DNA of 64,000 bases, taken from assembly GCA_020621405.1 (NCBI GenBank), contig JAHRYN010000002.1, positions 1-64,000 of the forward strand, written 5' to 3'. Positions 53,530 through 63,084 of this stretch are shown here, in pieces. The DNA is from Betaproteobacteria bacterium. Its GTDB lineage: Bacteria > Pseudomonadota > Gammaproteobacteria > Burkholderiales > Rhodocyclaceae. The position numbers and the translations under genes were made by a program. The notes below the pieces were generated by a model. The model did no database searches. It had not been told where the DNA came from and saw only the letters and a program-made list of their open reading frames with translations. Position 1 is the first letter of the stretch, and each line of letters begins with the position of its first letter.

Positions 53530-54784
53530 AGCGCAGCGCCTCCGCCGGCTGCACGCGCGAAGCGCGCCAGCTCGGGTACAGCGTCGCGGCCAGCGTCAGC
53601 AGACCGCCGATCACGGTGACCGCAACCACGTCGGACAGCAGGATTTCCGACGGCAGCTCGGGGATGAAGTAAACCTCGGGCGACCACAGCGACACGCCGG
53701 CGATCTTTTCGATCAGCGGCACCACGGTACCCAGATTGGCCGCCAGCGCGATGCCGCCGACCACGCCGAGCAGCAGCCCGGCTCCGCCGATGACCGCGCC
53801 CTGCACGACGAACACCGCCATCATGCTGGCCGGGCTCGCCCCCAGCGTGCGCAGGATGGCGATGTCGGCCTGCTTGTCGGTCACCACCATGATCAGCATC
53901 GACACGATGTTGAACGCGGCGACCGCGACGATCAGCAGCAGGATGATGAACATCATGTTCTTCTCGATCGCGATGGCACGGAAGAAATTGGCGTGCTGGC
54001 GCGTCCAGTCGCCGACCAGCAGGTTCTGCCCGCCGGCGATCTGACCGTTACCGATCTGCGCGTACAACTCGTGCGCCACGCGTGGCGCGTCGAACAGGTC
54101 GCCCAGCTTGAGCCGCACGCCGGACACGCGGTCGTCCATGCGGTACAGCACCTGTGCGTCCTGCATGTGGATCAGCGCCAGGCTGGCGTCGTACTCGTAG
54201 TGCCCGGCCTCGAAAATGCCGACCACAGTGACCTGCTTCAGCCTTGGCAGCACCGCGGCCGGCGTCACCAGACCCTGCGGCGCAATCAGCGTCACCTTGT
54301 CGCCCATCTGCACCTGCAGCGCGCGCGCCAGTTCGATGCCCAGCACGATGCCGAAGGCGCCCGGCTGCAGCGCATCCAGCCGGCCGGCCCGCATGTGCTG
54401 GCTGAAGTCAGCCACGCCGTCCTCGGCCGCCGGCAGCACGCCGCGCACCATGGCACCGCGCACCGTCTGGTCGAACGACAGCATGGCCTGTTCGCTGACA
54501 TAAGGGGCCGCCGCGCGCACGTCGCGGTTCTTCAGCGCGGCGTCGGCCACCTGCTGCCAGTCGGACAGCTCGTTCTCGTAACCGGTGATCTGCACGTGCG
54601 AGGCCACGCCGAGGATGCGGGTACGCAGCTCGCGCTGGAAGCCGTTCATCACCGACAGCACCGTGATCAGCGCCGCCACGCCCAGCGCCAGCCCGAGCGT
54701 GGAGATCAGCGAAATGAAGGAAATGAAGCCGTTGCGCCGTTTGGCCCGCACATAGCGCAGGCCGAGCAGGATTTCGTAGTTCAT
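53522..54784 (-). CDS. lolC: Lipoprotein-releasing ABC transporter permease LolC/E
   Basis: A 420-residue inner-membrane permease of the LolC/LolE family. One N-terminal helix ([31 protein letters not shown]) is followed by a large periplasmic domain (about 50-270). Three C-terminal helices follow, including [23 protein letters not shown] and the MacB/FtsX-like [19 protein letters not shown]. Only one permease gene is present beside lolD, so it may form a homodimer (LolF-like). Confidence 0.93.
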
Positions 54785-54908
54785 GGGGACGGCATGGTAC
54801 CGGGATCACCGGCGGAACGCGTCCGGCCCACGGATTTCGTTACAGTGCAGCCGCCCGGCCGGCACCGATGTCGCCGTCCGGTCACCGGCGTACGGGTACA
54901 CTTGCATC

Positions 54909-55904
54909 ATGTCACTGCATATCGTTCTTCCGGGCCTGCTGTGGCCCGACGCGGGCCGTGTCCCGACACCTCGCACACCCGCCCTGTCGCAGCTGATCGG
55001 CCGCGGCGCACGAGAATTCCAGGCCGCCCAGCCGCCGGAACACGTGCTGGCCGGCCTGTTCGGGCTGGATGCGCGCGCGCCGTTCGGCGCGCTGCGACGC
55101 ATCGGCTCCGGCGAACCGGTGAACACCCGGCACTGGCTGGCAGCCGACGCCGTGCACCTGCGCTTCGCGCGCGACGCACTGCTGCTGACCGACGCGCCGG
55201 ACGTCGCCCCCGATGCCGAGGAGGCTGCCGCGCTCGCCGCGTCGTGGAACGCCCATTTCGCCAATGTCGGCTGGCTCTATCTGGGCGCAGGCGGCCACGG
55301 TCATCTGGCGCTGCACGACACGCTGGAAGCGGACACCACACCGCCGGGCGGCGCGCTCGGCCGCAAGATAGACAGCCGCATGCCGGCCGGTCGCGACGGC
55401 ACCAAGCTGCGTCAGTGGATGAACGAAACCCAGATGCTGTTCCACAGCCATCCGGTCAATGCGGCACGCGAAGAAGCGGGACGGCCACCGATCAACAGCC
55501 TGTGGTTCTGGGGCGCCGGCGCACTGCCGGTGACGACGCGGGCCGGCTGCATCCAGCTGTGGGCCGACAGCGCGCTGGCGCACGGCCTGGCGGTCGCCGC
55601 CGGCGTACGCGCCGCACCCCTGCCGGCCCACCACGACGTGGCGCTGCTGCCGGGCAATCTGGTCGTGCTCGACGCGGCGCTGCCGGCTTCGCTCTACCTC
55701 GACGGCGAGCGCTGGACACAGGCAGTCGAGGCGATCGAGACGCAGTGGATCGCGCCGGCGCTGGAAGCCCTGCAGCGCGGCGAGGTGCAGTCGGTCCGGC
55801 TGACGCTGACCGGCGACGACGCGCGGCTGGACGTGACCGTGCGCCGCCGTGACCTGATGAAATTGTGGCGGCGCCCGGTGCCGCTCGCCGCCTGCCGCCC
55901 CTGA
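54909..55904 (+). CDS. Cofactor-independent phosphoglycerate mutase-like protein (COG4255 type)
   Basis: A 331-residue protein of the uncharacterised family that sits next to recJ in many betaproteobacteria and resembles cofactor-independent phosphoglycerate mutase/phosphodiesterase folds. Recognisable segments are HIVLPGLLWPD at the start, RMPAGRDGTKLRQWMNETQMLFHSHPVN in the centre and NSLWFWGAGALP. There is no signal peptide. The ATG at 54909 follows a weak ribosome-binding site. No metal-ligand set of true iPGM is obvious. It ends 21 bases before recJ, suggesting one transcript. Confidence 0.75.
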   Translation: MSLHIVLPGLLWPDAGRVPTPRTPALSQLIGRGAREFQAAQPPEHVLAGLFGLDARAPFGALRRIGSGEPVNTRHWLAADAVHLRFARDALLLTDAPDVAPDAEEAAALAASWNAHFANVGWLYLGAGGHGHLALHDTLEADTTPPGGALGRKIDSRMPAGRDGTKLRQWMNETQMLFHSHPVNAAREEAGRPPINSLWFWGAGALPVTTRAGCIQLWADSALAHGLAVAAGVRAAPLPAHHDVALLPGNLVVLDAALPASLYLDGERWTQAVEAIETQWIAPALEALQRGEVQSVRLTLTGDDARLDVTVRRRDLMKLWRRPVPLAACRP

Positions 55905-55925
55905 CCGCTTGCCTGCCTTGTAACG

Positions 55926-57629
55926 ATGACCCGAATACTGAAGCGCCCGATACCGCTGCGCAGCTGCGAAATGCTGACCCAGCAGGGCATCCATCCGCTG
56001 CTGGCGAGACTTTACGCGGCACGCGGCGTGCAGGACCGAAGCCAGATCGACTATTCGCTGAAGGCGCTGCTGGCGCCGGAAACGCTGAGCGGCGCGCACG
56101 ACGCGGCGGTGATGCTGGCCGATGCCATCGAGGCCGATGCGCGCCTGCTCATCGTGGCCGACTATGACTGCGACGGCGCGACCGCCTGCGCGGTCGGCAT
56201 CCGCGCGCTGCGCGCCATGGGTGCCCAGGTCAGCTATCTGGTGCCCAACCGCTTCGAGTACGGCTACGGCCTGACGCCGGAAATCGTCGACCTCGCGGCA
56301 CACGCCGAGCCCGACATCATCATCACGGTCGACAATGGCATCGCCAGCGTCGACGGCGTGGCGCGCGCCAACGAACTGGGCATTTCGGTGCTGGTGACCG
56401 ACCACCACCTGCCGGGCGACGAACTGCCGGCGGCCGACGTCATCGTCAATCCGAACCAGCCGGGCTGCACCTTTCCGAGCAAGGCGATCGCTGGCTGCGG
56501 CGTCATGTTCTACGTGATGCTGGCGCTGCGCGCCGAACTGCGCAGTCGCGGTGCCTTCGCCGGCAAGGACGAACCGAACCTGGGCAATCTGCTCGATCTG
56601 GTGGCGCTGGGCACCGTGGCCGACGTGGTGAAGCTCGATCACAACAACCGCGTGCTGGTGACCCAGGGCATGCAGCGCATCCGCGCCGACCGCATGGTGC
56701 CGGGGCTGCGCGCGCTGTTTGCCGCCGCCGCACGCGAGCCGGAACGCGCCAACGCCTTCGACCTGGGCTTCGCGCTCGGCCCGCGGCTGAATGCGGCCGG
56801 CCGGCTGTCCGACATGTCGCTCGGCATCGAATGCCTGATCACCGACGATTTCGCGCGCGCCATGAGCCTGGCGCAGCAGCTCGACACGATGAACCGCGAA
56901 CGGCGCGAAATCGAACAGGGCATGCAGGAAGAAGCCGAAGCGCAGCTGGCCGGCATCGACGTCGGCGAATCGAAGTCGCTGGCACTGTTCCACCCGGACT
57001 GGCACCAGGGCGTGATCGGCATCGTCGCCTCGCGCATCAAGGAACGGGCGCACCGGCCGACCATCGCCTTCGCGCGCGGTGCCGAAGGCGAGCTGAAGGG
57101 GTCCGGACGCTCCATCCCCGGGCTGCACCTGCGCGATGCGCTCGATCTGGTATCCAAGCGCGAACCCGGCCTGCTGATCCGCTTCGGCGGCCATGCGATG
57201 GCGGCCGGCCTGACCGTGCGCGAGGACGATCTGGAACGTTTCCGCACGCAGTTCGAGCAGGCGGTGACGGAAATGGTGGAACCTTCGGCACTGACCCGCA
57301 CCATAGAAACCGACGGCGCACTCGAAGCGTCGCTGATGAACCTGAATGCGGCGGCACTGATGGAGGCTGAAACCTGGGGTCAGGGCTTTCCGCAGCCGGT
57401 GTTCTCGGACTGTTTCGAAGTGCGCAACCAGCGCCTGCTCAAGGACAAGCACCTGAAGCTCGCGCTGGTCAAGGACGGCACCGCCTTCGACGCGATCTGG
57501 TTCAATCGCGCCGAACCGCTGCCGGCCCGGGTGACCGCCGCCTACCGGCTGGACATCAATGAATATCAGGGCGTGCGCCGGGTGCAACTGATGGTGGAAC
57601 ACGCGGAAGCCGCCGACGGCAGCCGCTGA
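55926..57629 (+). CDS. recJ: Single-stranded-DNA-specific exonuclease RecJ
   Basis: A 567-residue 5'-3' exonuclease on single-stranded DNA that works in recombination and mismatch repair. The DHH domain has VADYDCDGATA, ITVDNG and VTDHHLPGDELP. The DHHA1 part has SGRSIPGLHLRDAL and RFGGHAMAAGLTV, and a C-terminal OB-fold follows. Length and motifs are complete. Confidence 0.96.
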   Translation: MTRILKRPIPLRSCEMLTQQGIHPLLARLYAARGVQDRSQIDYSLKALLAPETLSGAHDAAVMLADAIEADARLLIVADYDCDGATACAVGIRALRAMGAQVSYLVPNRFEYGYGLTPEIVDLAAHAEPDIIITVDNGIASVDGVARANELGISVLVTDHHLPGDELPAADVIVNPNQPGCTFPSKAIAGCGVMFYVMLALRAELRSRGAFAGKDEPNLGNLLDLVALGTVADVVKLDHNNRVLVTQGMQRIRADRMVPGLRALFAAAAREPERANAFDLGFALGPRLNAAGRLSDMSLGIECLITDDFARAMSLAQQLDTMNRERREIEQGMQEEAEAQLAGIDVGESKSLALFHPDWHQGVIGIVASRIKERAHRPTIAFARGAEGELKGSGRSIPGLHLRDALDLVSKREPGLLIRFGGHAMAAGLTVREDDLERFRTQFEQAVTEMVEPSALTRTIETDGALEASLMNLNAAALMEAETWGQGFPQPVFSDCFEVRNQRLLKDKHLKLALVKDGTAFDAIWFNRAEPLPARVTAAYRLDINEYQGVRRVQLMVEHAEAADGSR

Positions 57630-57729
57630 GAGTCGACACGGGCACTGGCAGATCCTGTCGGCACGCGGACCGGCTGCCGCGTTGTCGGCAGCACCGAATG
57701 AACAGAGCAAGGAAGCAGAGGAAACCACC

Positions 57730-59073
57730 ATGTCACACGATCGATTTTTCCGCCGCGAAATGACCCGCCGCGACTTCCTGTGGCTGTCCGGCATCGCCGG
57801 TGCAGCCGTGACGTTGCCGCAACTGTACGGCTGTGCGTCCGACCCGATCACCGGAGAACAGGTGCTGGTGGGCATGTCCGAAGCGGAGGAACTGAACGTC
57901 GACCGCAAGCACGCGCCGCAGCAGTTCTCGGCCGACTTCGGCGCAGTGCAGGACGACGCGCTGAACCGCTATATCAACGACCTCGAGCTGTCGCTGGGCC
58001 GGAACAGCCACCGGCCTGAAGTGCCGTACAACGCCCGTGTCGTGAACGCCAACTACATCAACGCCTACACCTTTCCCGGCGGCAGCATGGCGTGCACGCG
58101 CGGCATCCTGCTCGACCTCAAGAGCGAGGACGAGCTGGCGGCACTGTTCGGCCACGAATCCGGGCACGTGAACGCGCGCCACAGCGCCAAGCAGGCCGGC
58201 CGCACGATGGTGGCCCAGGCCGGTGCGATGGCGGTCAATGTCGCGGTAGCGATGTCCGACTACCAGGGCGCCGCACCGCTGGCCGGCATCGCGACCCAGA
58301 TCGGCTCCAGCGCACTGCTGTCGAGCTACTCGCGCGACAACGAGCGCCAGGCCGACGCACTGGGCATGGAATACATGACGCGCGCCGGCTACAACCCGGA
58401 CGGCATGGTGAACCTGATGGACATGCTGCGCAGCCAGCACAAGGAAAAGCCGGGCCTGCTGCAGACCATGTTCGCGTCGCACCCGATGTCGGACGAACGC
58501 TACGACACGGCCGAGCGCGAAGCCAACGACACCTACGGCTCGTCGCGCAGCAAGAAGCTGCAGCGTGAGCGTTACATGGACAACACCGCGTCGCTGCGCC
58601 GCATCGCCCCGGCGATCAAGGCCGAGCAGGAAGGCGAGACGCTGATGTCGAAAAAGTCGCTGGAAGAGGCCGAGTCGCGCTTCTCCACGGCACTGAAGGC
58701 GGCGCCGGACGACTACTGCGGCAATGTGCTGATGGGCAAGTGCCTGCTGGCGCAGAAGCAGTACGCCGACGCCGACCGCCACTTCACGCACGCTTCGCAG
58801 ATCTATCCCGGCGAAGGCCAGGCGATGTACCAGCGCGGCGTATCCAAGCTGGCGCTGGGCAAGGGGCCGGAAGCACTGGCCGCGTTCGACGCCTACGACC
58901 GCGTGCTGCCGGGCAATGCCTCGACGCTGTTCCTCAAGGGCGTGGCCTACGAAACGATGCAGGACAAGCGTGCCGCCACCCAGCATTACGCGGCCTACAT
59001 CCGCAACGGCAACAAGGATGCGCAGGCGCAGTTCGCCTATCAGCGCCTGCAGGCCTGGGGGCTGGTCAAGTAG
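57730..59073 (+). CDS. Tat-exported M48 metalloprotease lipoprotein with TPR tail
   Basis: A 447-residue predicted periplasmic peptidase. The N-terminus has a twin-arginine motif (MTRRDFLWLSG, Arg13-Arg14) followed by LYGC, so Cys35 may be lipidated. The zinc motif is HESGH (His142, Glu143, His146) and the third ligand region is NERQADALGMEYM. The C-terminal third (about 310-445) contains TPR-like helices. It resembles the BepA/LoiP group that checks outer-membrane protein assembly. An AGAGGA site precedes the ATG at 57730. Confidence 0.9.
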   Translation: MSHDRFFRREMTRRDFLWLSGIAGAAVTLPQLYGCASDPITGEQVLVGMSEAEELNVDRKHAPQQFSADFGAVQDDALNRYINDLELSLGRNSHRPEVPYNARVVNANYINAYTFPGGSMACTRGILLDLKSEDELAALFGHESGHVNARHSAKQAGRTMVAQAGAMAVNVAVAMSDYQGAAPLAGIATQIGSSALLSSYSRDNERQADALGMEYMTRAGYNPDGMVNLMDMLRSQHKEKPGLLQTMFASHPMSDERYDTAEREANDTYGSSRSKKLQRERYMDNTASLRRIAPAIKAEQEGETLMSKKSLEEAESRFSTALKAAPDDYCGNVLMGKCLLAQKQYADADRHFTHASQIYPGEGQAMYQRGVSKLALGKGPEALAAFDAYDRVLPGNASTLFLKGVAYETMQDKRAATQHYAAYIRNGNKDAQAQFAYQRLQAWGLVK

Positions 59074-59240
59074 GCAACATGCCCTCCTCCTCACGATGGG
59101 GACGACACCGGTTCGTGCTGCACTGCGCCTTGTGAGTGCCTGCGGCGCGACATAGCATCGTTCCGAGCCTGTTCTGCGTGCTACTGACACCCGTCCATGG
59201 CCGGCGGATCGCGGCGAACACCACAACGAGGAGGATAAGC

Positions 59241-60368
59241 ATGTCTGACCAGAACATCCCGAAGCCGGAACGGCGCAACTTTCTGGCCAAGGCTGCCGGC
59301 ACCGTGGCGGGGACCGCGACCATCGGCGTTCCCGCGATTTCGGTCGCGCAGTCGCCCGTGACGCTGCGCTTCCAGTCAACCTGGCCGGCCAAGGACATCT
59401 TCCACGAGTTCGCCCAGGACTACGCCAAGCTGGTCAATGAAATGTCGGGCGGACGGCTGAAGATCGACGTGCTGCCCGCCGGCTCGGTGGTGAAGGCTTT
59501 CGACCTGCTCGACGCGGTGAACAAGGGGACACTCGACGGCGGGCACGGCGTGATCGCCTACTGGTACGGCAAGAACTCCGCACTGGCGCTGTGGGGCTCC
59601 GGCCCGGCCTTCGGCATGGACGCCAACATGCTGCTCGCCTGGCACGAATCCGGTGGCGGCCGGCAGCTGCTTGAAGAGATATACAAAAGCCTGAACATGG
59701 ATGTCGTGTCCTACATGTACGGACCGATGCCGACGCAGCCGCTGGGCTGGTTCAAGAAGCCGGTATCGAAGGCGGAAGACATGAAGGGCCTGAAGTTCCG
59801 CACGGTCGGCCTGTCGATCGATGTGTTTACCGAGATGGGCGTGTCGGTCAACGCGCTGCCTGGCGGTGAAATCGTACCTGCGATGGACCGCGGCCTGCTC
59901 GACGCCGCCGAGTTCAACAATGCCTCCAGCGACCGCCTGCTCGGCTTCCCGGACGTGGCCAAGGTGTGCATGCTGCAGAGCTTCCACCAGGCGTCCGAAC
60001 AATTCGAGATCCTGTTCAACAGGAAGCGCCTCGATGCGCTTCCTGCCGACCTGCGAGCCATCATCGCCTCGGCTGTGCCCGCCGCGTCCGCCGAAATGTC
60101 GTGGAAGGCAATCGACCGCTACTCGACTGACTATCAGGAGATGCGCGACAAGCAGGGCGTGAAGTTCTACAAGACACCGGATGCGATCCTCAAGGCGCAG
60201 CTTGCCGCCTGGGACACGGTGACCGAAAAGAAGGCCGCCGAGAATCCCCTGTTCAGGAAGGTGCTCGACTCGCAACGGGCGTTCGCCAGGCGCGCCGCAG
60301 CCTGGCAGAACGACACCTCGGTCAACTTCCGGATGGCCTACGACCACTTCTTCTCGAAGAAGGGTTGA
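59241..60368 (+). CDS. TRAP transporter substrate-binding protein (DctP, mannitol/chloroaromatic type)
   Basis: A 375-residue periplasmic binding protein. A Tat-type signal (PERRNFLAKAAG) is followed by a mature protein with VTLRFQSTWPAKDIFHEFAQDYAKLV and the DctP signature LKFRTVGLSIDVFTEMGVSVNALPGGEIVPAMDRGLLDAAEF. It resembles the group that serves carboxylate and chloroaromatic TRAP systems, whose ligands are aromatic or alpha-keto acids. The exact ligand cannot be read. A strong AGGAGGAT site precedes the ATG. It is first in an operon with dctQ and dctM. Confidence 0.92.
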   Translation: MSDQNIPKPERRNFLAKAAGTVAGTATIGVPAISVAQSPVTLRFQSTWPAKDIFHEFAQDYAKLVNEMSGGRLKIDVLPAGSVVKAFDLLDAVNKGTLDGGHGVIAYWYGKNSALALWGSGPAFGMDANMLLAWHESGGGRQLLEEIYKSLNMDVVSYMYGPMPTQPLGWFKKPVSKAEDMKGLKFRTVGLSIDVFTEMGVSVNALPGGEIVPAMDRGLLDAAEFNNASSDRLLGFPDVAKVCMLQSFHQASEQFEILFNRKRLDALPADLRAIIASAVPAASAEMSWKAIDRYSTDYQEMRDKQGVKFYKTPDAILKAQLAAWDTVTEKKAAENPLFRKVLDSQRAFARRAAAWQNDTSVNFRMAYDHFFSKKG

Positions 60369-60385
60369 TCGCGGGCAGACGAAGC

Positions 60386-60412
60386 GGCGCCCCCGCGGGC
60401 ACCGGGGGCGCC
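60386..60412 (+). terminator. Strong hairpin between dctP and dctQ
   Basis: A perfect 10-bp stem (GGCGCCCCCG / CGGGGGCGCC) with a 7-base loop is followed by GTCTTTC. It lies 18 bases after the dctP stop. With a short T-tract it may act as a partial terminator or as an mRNA-protecting hairpin, giving more binding protein than permease. Confidence 0.6.
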
Positions 60413-60465
60413 GTCTTTCAGGAACACGCCTGGACGGGCACGTGCAAGCGTAGCCCGCAAACGCC

Positions 60466-61068
60466 ATGCAGAAACTGCTGCTGCGCATCGACCGTCTGAG
60501 CACCTTCGTCGGGCACGCCTTCGCCTGGTCCATCGTCGCCCTGACGCTGATCATCACTTTCGAGGTCTTCTCGCGCTACGCGCTCAACGCGCCGCACGCC
60601 TGGGTTTTCGACGCGTCCTACATGCTGTACGGCACCCTGTTCATGATGGCAGGTGCCTACACGCTGGCGACCGCCGGCCACGTGCGCGGCGACGTGCTGT
60701 ACGGTTTCTTCCGGCCGCGCACGCAAGCCACGCTGGACCTGATCCTCTATTTCGTGTTCTTCCTGCCCGGCGTACTGGCACTTTGCTACGCCGGCTGGAC
60801 CTACGCCGCCGAATCGTGGGCCATCCAGGAACATTCGTCGGTGTCGGCCGACGGGCCACCGATCTACCCTTTCAAGGCCGTCATCCCGCTTGCCGGCATT
60901 GCGCTGCTGATCCAGGGCATGGTCGAAATCGTGCGCTGCATCGTGTGCCTGCAGCAGGGTGAATGGCCCTCGCGCACGCAGGACGTGGAAGAGGTGGATG
61001 TCGAGAAGCTGCGCCACATGGTGCATGCCGACCTGCCGCCGGACCAGCCGGAAGGGAGCGCGAAATGA
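60466..61068 (+). CDS. TRAP transporter small permease (DctQ)
   Basis: A 200-residue inner-membrane protein with four helices, as DctQ has, including SIVALTLIITFEVFSRYALN and LDLILYFVFFLPGVLALCYA. A charged cytoplasmic tail follows. The segment NAPHAWVFDASYMLYGTLFM matches the mannitol/chloroaromatic group. Its stop overlaps the DctM start by 4 bases. Confidence 0.92.
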   Translation: MQKLLLRIDRLSTFVGHAFAWSIVALTLIITFEVFSRYALNAPHAWVFDASYMLYGTLFMMAGAYTLATAGHVRGDVLYGFFRPRTQATLDLILYFVFFLPGVLALCYAGWTYAAESWAIQEHSSVSADGPPIYPFKAVIPLAGIALLIQGMVEIVRCIVCLQQGEWPSRTQDVEEVDVEKLRHMVHADLPPDQPEGSAK

Positions 61069-63020
61069 GAAAGGAACTGCGCTTCGGTTTCGCACTGATG
61101 GCGATCATCATCGCCGCGGTAGGCATCCTGATGCCCGCGCCGTCCGAATGGACTGGCGGCCATCTCGGGCTGCTGATGCTGGCGCTGGTCGTGGTCGCCA
61201 TCATGCTGGGTTTCCCGACCGCCTTCACGCTGATGGGCATGGGCGTGCTGTTCGCCTGGCTGTCCTACCGCATGCAGCACCCTGAAATCGCCCTGCAGCA
61301 GACGCTGGACCTGATGGTGCAGCGAGCCTACTCGGTGATGAACAACGACGTGCTGATCTCGATTCCGCTGTTCGTGTTCATGGGCTATCTGGTGGAACGC
61401 GCCAACCTGATCGAGAAACTGTTCCGAAGCCTGCATCTGGCGATGGCGCGCATCCCCGGTTCGCTGGCCGTGGCGACACTGACCACCTGCGCGATCTTCG
61501 CCACTGCAACCGGCATCGTCGGTGCAGTGGTGACGTTGATGGGCCTGCTGGCACTTCCGGCGATGATGCGAGCGGGCTACGACATCCGGCTGTCGGCCGG
61601 TGTCATCACGGCCGGCGGCTGTCTGGGCATCCTGATCCCGCCGTCAGTCATGCTCATCGTCTATGGCGCCACGGCCGGCGTGTCGGTCGTGAAACTGTAC
61701 GCCGGAGCATTCTTCCCCGGCATCATGCTGGCCGGCCTGTACGTACTGTATGTCGTAGTGATGGCGAAGCTGCGTCCCGACTGGGCGCCGCCGCTGCCGG
61801 CTGCCGAGCGCGTCGTGCCGCTCCCGGCAGCCAATGCTGCGGTCGCCCGCGATCATGGCCCACGCGCATTGCCGGCGCTGATTTCGGCACTCAAGGGCCC
61901 GCGCAACAGCGATGTGCCGACCGGTACGCTGCTGTCGCAACTGGGCATCGCGCTGCTGCCGCTGATCGTCGTCACCGCCTTCCTGTGGGCGACCTACGGC
62001 GCGCTGACGAGCGCGGCACCGGTTGCCGACGACGTGTCAGCCGAAATGCAGTCCCTGGGCACCGCCGGTGCGTCATTTCCGACAGAACCGCAGGCTGGCG
62101 GCGGGCTGCAGGAACCGCCGTCCGAAGGGGAACTGCAAGAGCCGCCACAGGACACGCTGACCGAGCCCCCTGCGCAACCCGCACCGGCAACACAACCTGT
62201 TACGCAGGAAACCGCGCCGGCAGCAACCGTCGAGGAAGCAGGCAGCACACCCACCGTGGACGCGCGCGCGGCGCCCCCGGGGTTCTGGATCGCGGCAGCC
62301 GTCTGCGCGCTACTGCTGATCGCCTTCTATGCGATCTTCAGTTTCGCGCGACTGGAAATATTCAAGATGTTGCTGGCGTCCTTCTTCCCGCTCGCGGTGC
62401 TGATACTCGCCGTGCTCGGCACCATCGTGTTCGGCCTGGCAACACCGACCGAGGCAGCCGCGATCGGCGCATTCGGCGGCGCCCTGCTCGCAGCGGCTTA
62501 CGGCCAGCTCAACTTTGGCGTGGTGAAGGAATCCGTGTTCCTGACTGCCAAGACCTCCGCCATGGTGTGCTGGCTGTTTGTCGGGAGCGCAATCTTCTCG
62601 GCCGCCTTCGCACTGCTCGGCGGACAGGAACTGGTCGAGAAGTTCGTGCTGTCGATGGACCTGACGCCGATCCAGTTCATGCTTCTGGCACAGGCCATCA
62701 TCTTCATTCTCGGCTGGCCGCTGGAGTGGACGGAAATCATCGTCATCTTCATGCCCATCTTCATTCCACTGCTGGCGCACTTCAACATCGATCCGCTGTT
62801 CTTCGGCCTGCTCGTCGCAGTGAACCTGCAGACCGCCTTCCTGTCGCCCCCGGTCGCCATGGCCGCCTTCTACCTGAAGGGTGTCGCACCACCACACGTC
62901 ACGCTGAACCAGATATTCGCAGGCATGATGCCGTTCATGGTCATACAGGTGATCGCACTGGCACTGCTCTACCTGTTCCCCGGCATCGGACTCTGGCTGC
63001 CGAACTATCTGTACAAGTGA
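61065..63020 (+). CDS. TRAP transporter large permease (DctM) with long insert
   Basis: A 651-residue membrane protein that forms the sodium-coupled transport channel. Typical DctM sequence is seen in both halves (GYDIRLSAGVITAGGCLGILIPPSVMLIVYG; LATPTEAAAIGAFGGALLAA; LSPPVAMAAFYLKGVAP). Most DctM proteins have about 430 residues. Here an insert of about 180 residues (235-430) adds two helices and a Pro/Glu/Gln-rich linker (about 317-406). The start ATG overlaps the dctQ stop (ATGA). Confidence 0.92.
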   Translation: MRKELRFGFALMAIIIAAVGILMPAPSEWTGGHLGLLMLALVVVAIMLGFPTAFTLMGMGVLFAWLSYRMQHPEIALQQTLDLMVQRAYSVMNNDVLISIPLFVFMGYLVERANLIEKLFRSLHLAMARIPGSLAVATLTTCAIFATATGIVGAVVTLMGLLALPAMMRAGYDIRLSAGVITAGGCLGILIPPSVMLIVYGATAGVSVVKLYAGAFFPGIMLAGLYVLYVVVMAKLRPDWAPPLPAAERVVPLPAANAAVARDHGPRALPALISALKGPRNSDVPTGTLLSQLGIALLPLIVVTAFLWATYGALTSAAPVADDVSAEMQSLGTAGASFPTEPQAGGGLQEPPSEGELQEPPQDTLTEPPAQPAPATQPVTQETAPAATVEEAGSTPTVDARAAPPGFWIAAAVCALLLIAFYAIFSFARLEIFKMLLASFFPLAVLILAVLGTIVFGLATPTEAAAIGAFGGALLAAAYGQLNFGVVKESVFLTAKTSAMVCWLFVGSAIFSAAFALLGGQELVEKFVLSMDLTPIQFMLLAQAIIFILGWPLEWTEIIVIFMPIFIPLLAHFNIDPLFFGLLVAVNLQTAFLSPPVAMAAFYLKGVAPPHVTLNQIFAGMMPFMVIQVIALALLYLFPGIGLWLPNYLYK

Positions 63021-63084
63021 CCGGACCGGTACAGTGGATCACGGCGGCGCCGTTCCTTTTGCGCCGCAACGTAGAATCCCTCCG

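Noticed and set aside
54912-57908. Long minus-strand open frame opposite the phosphoglycerate-mutase-like gene and recJ
   Set aside because: Composition is of antisense type (Arg/Gln/His/Val-rich). RecJ motifs are complete on the plus strand.
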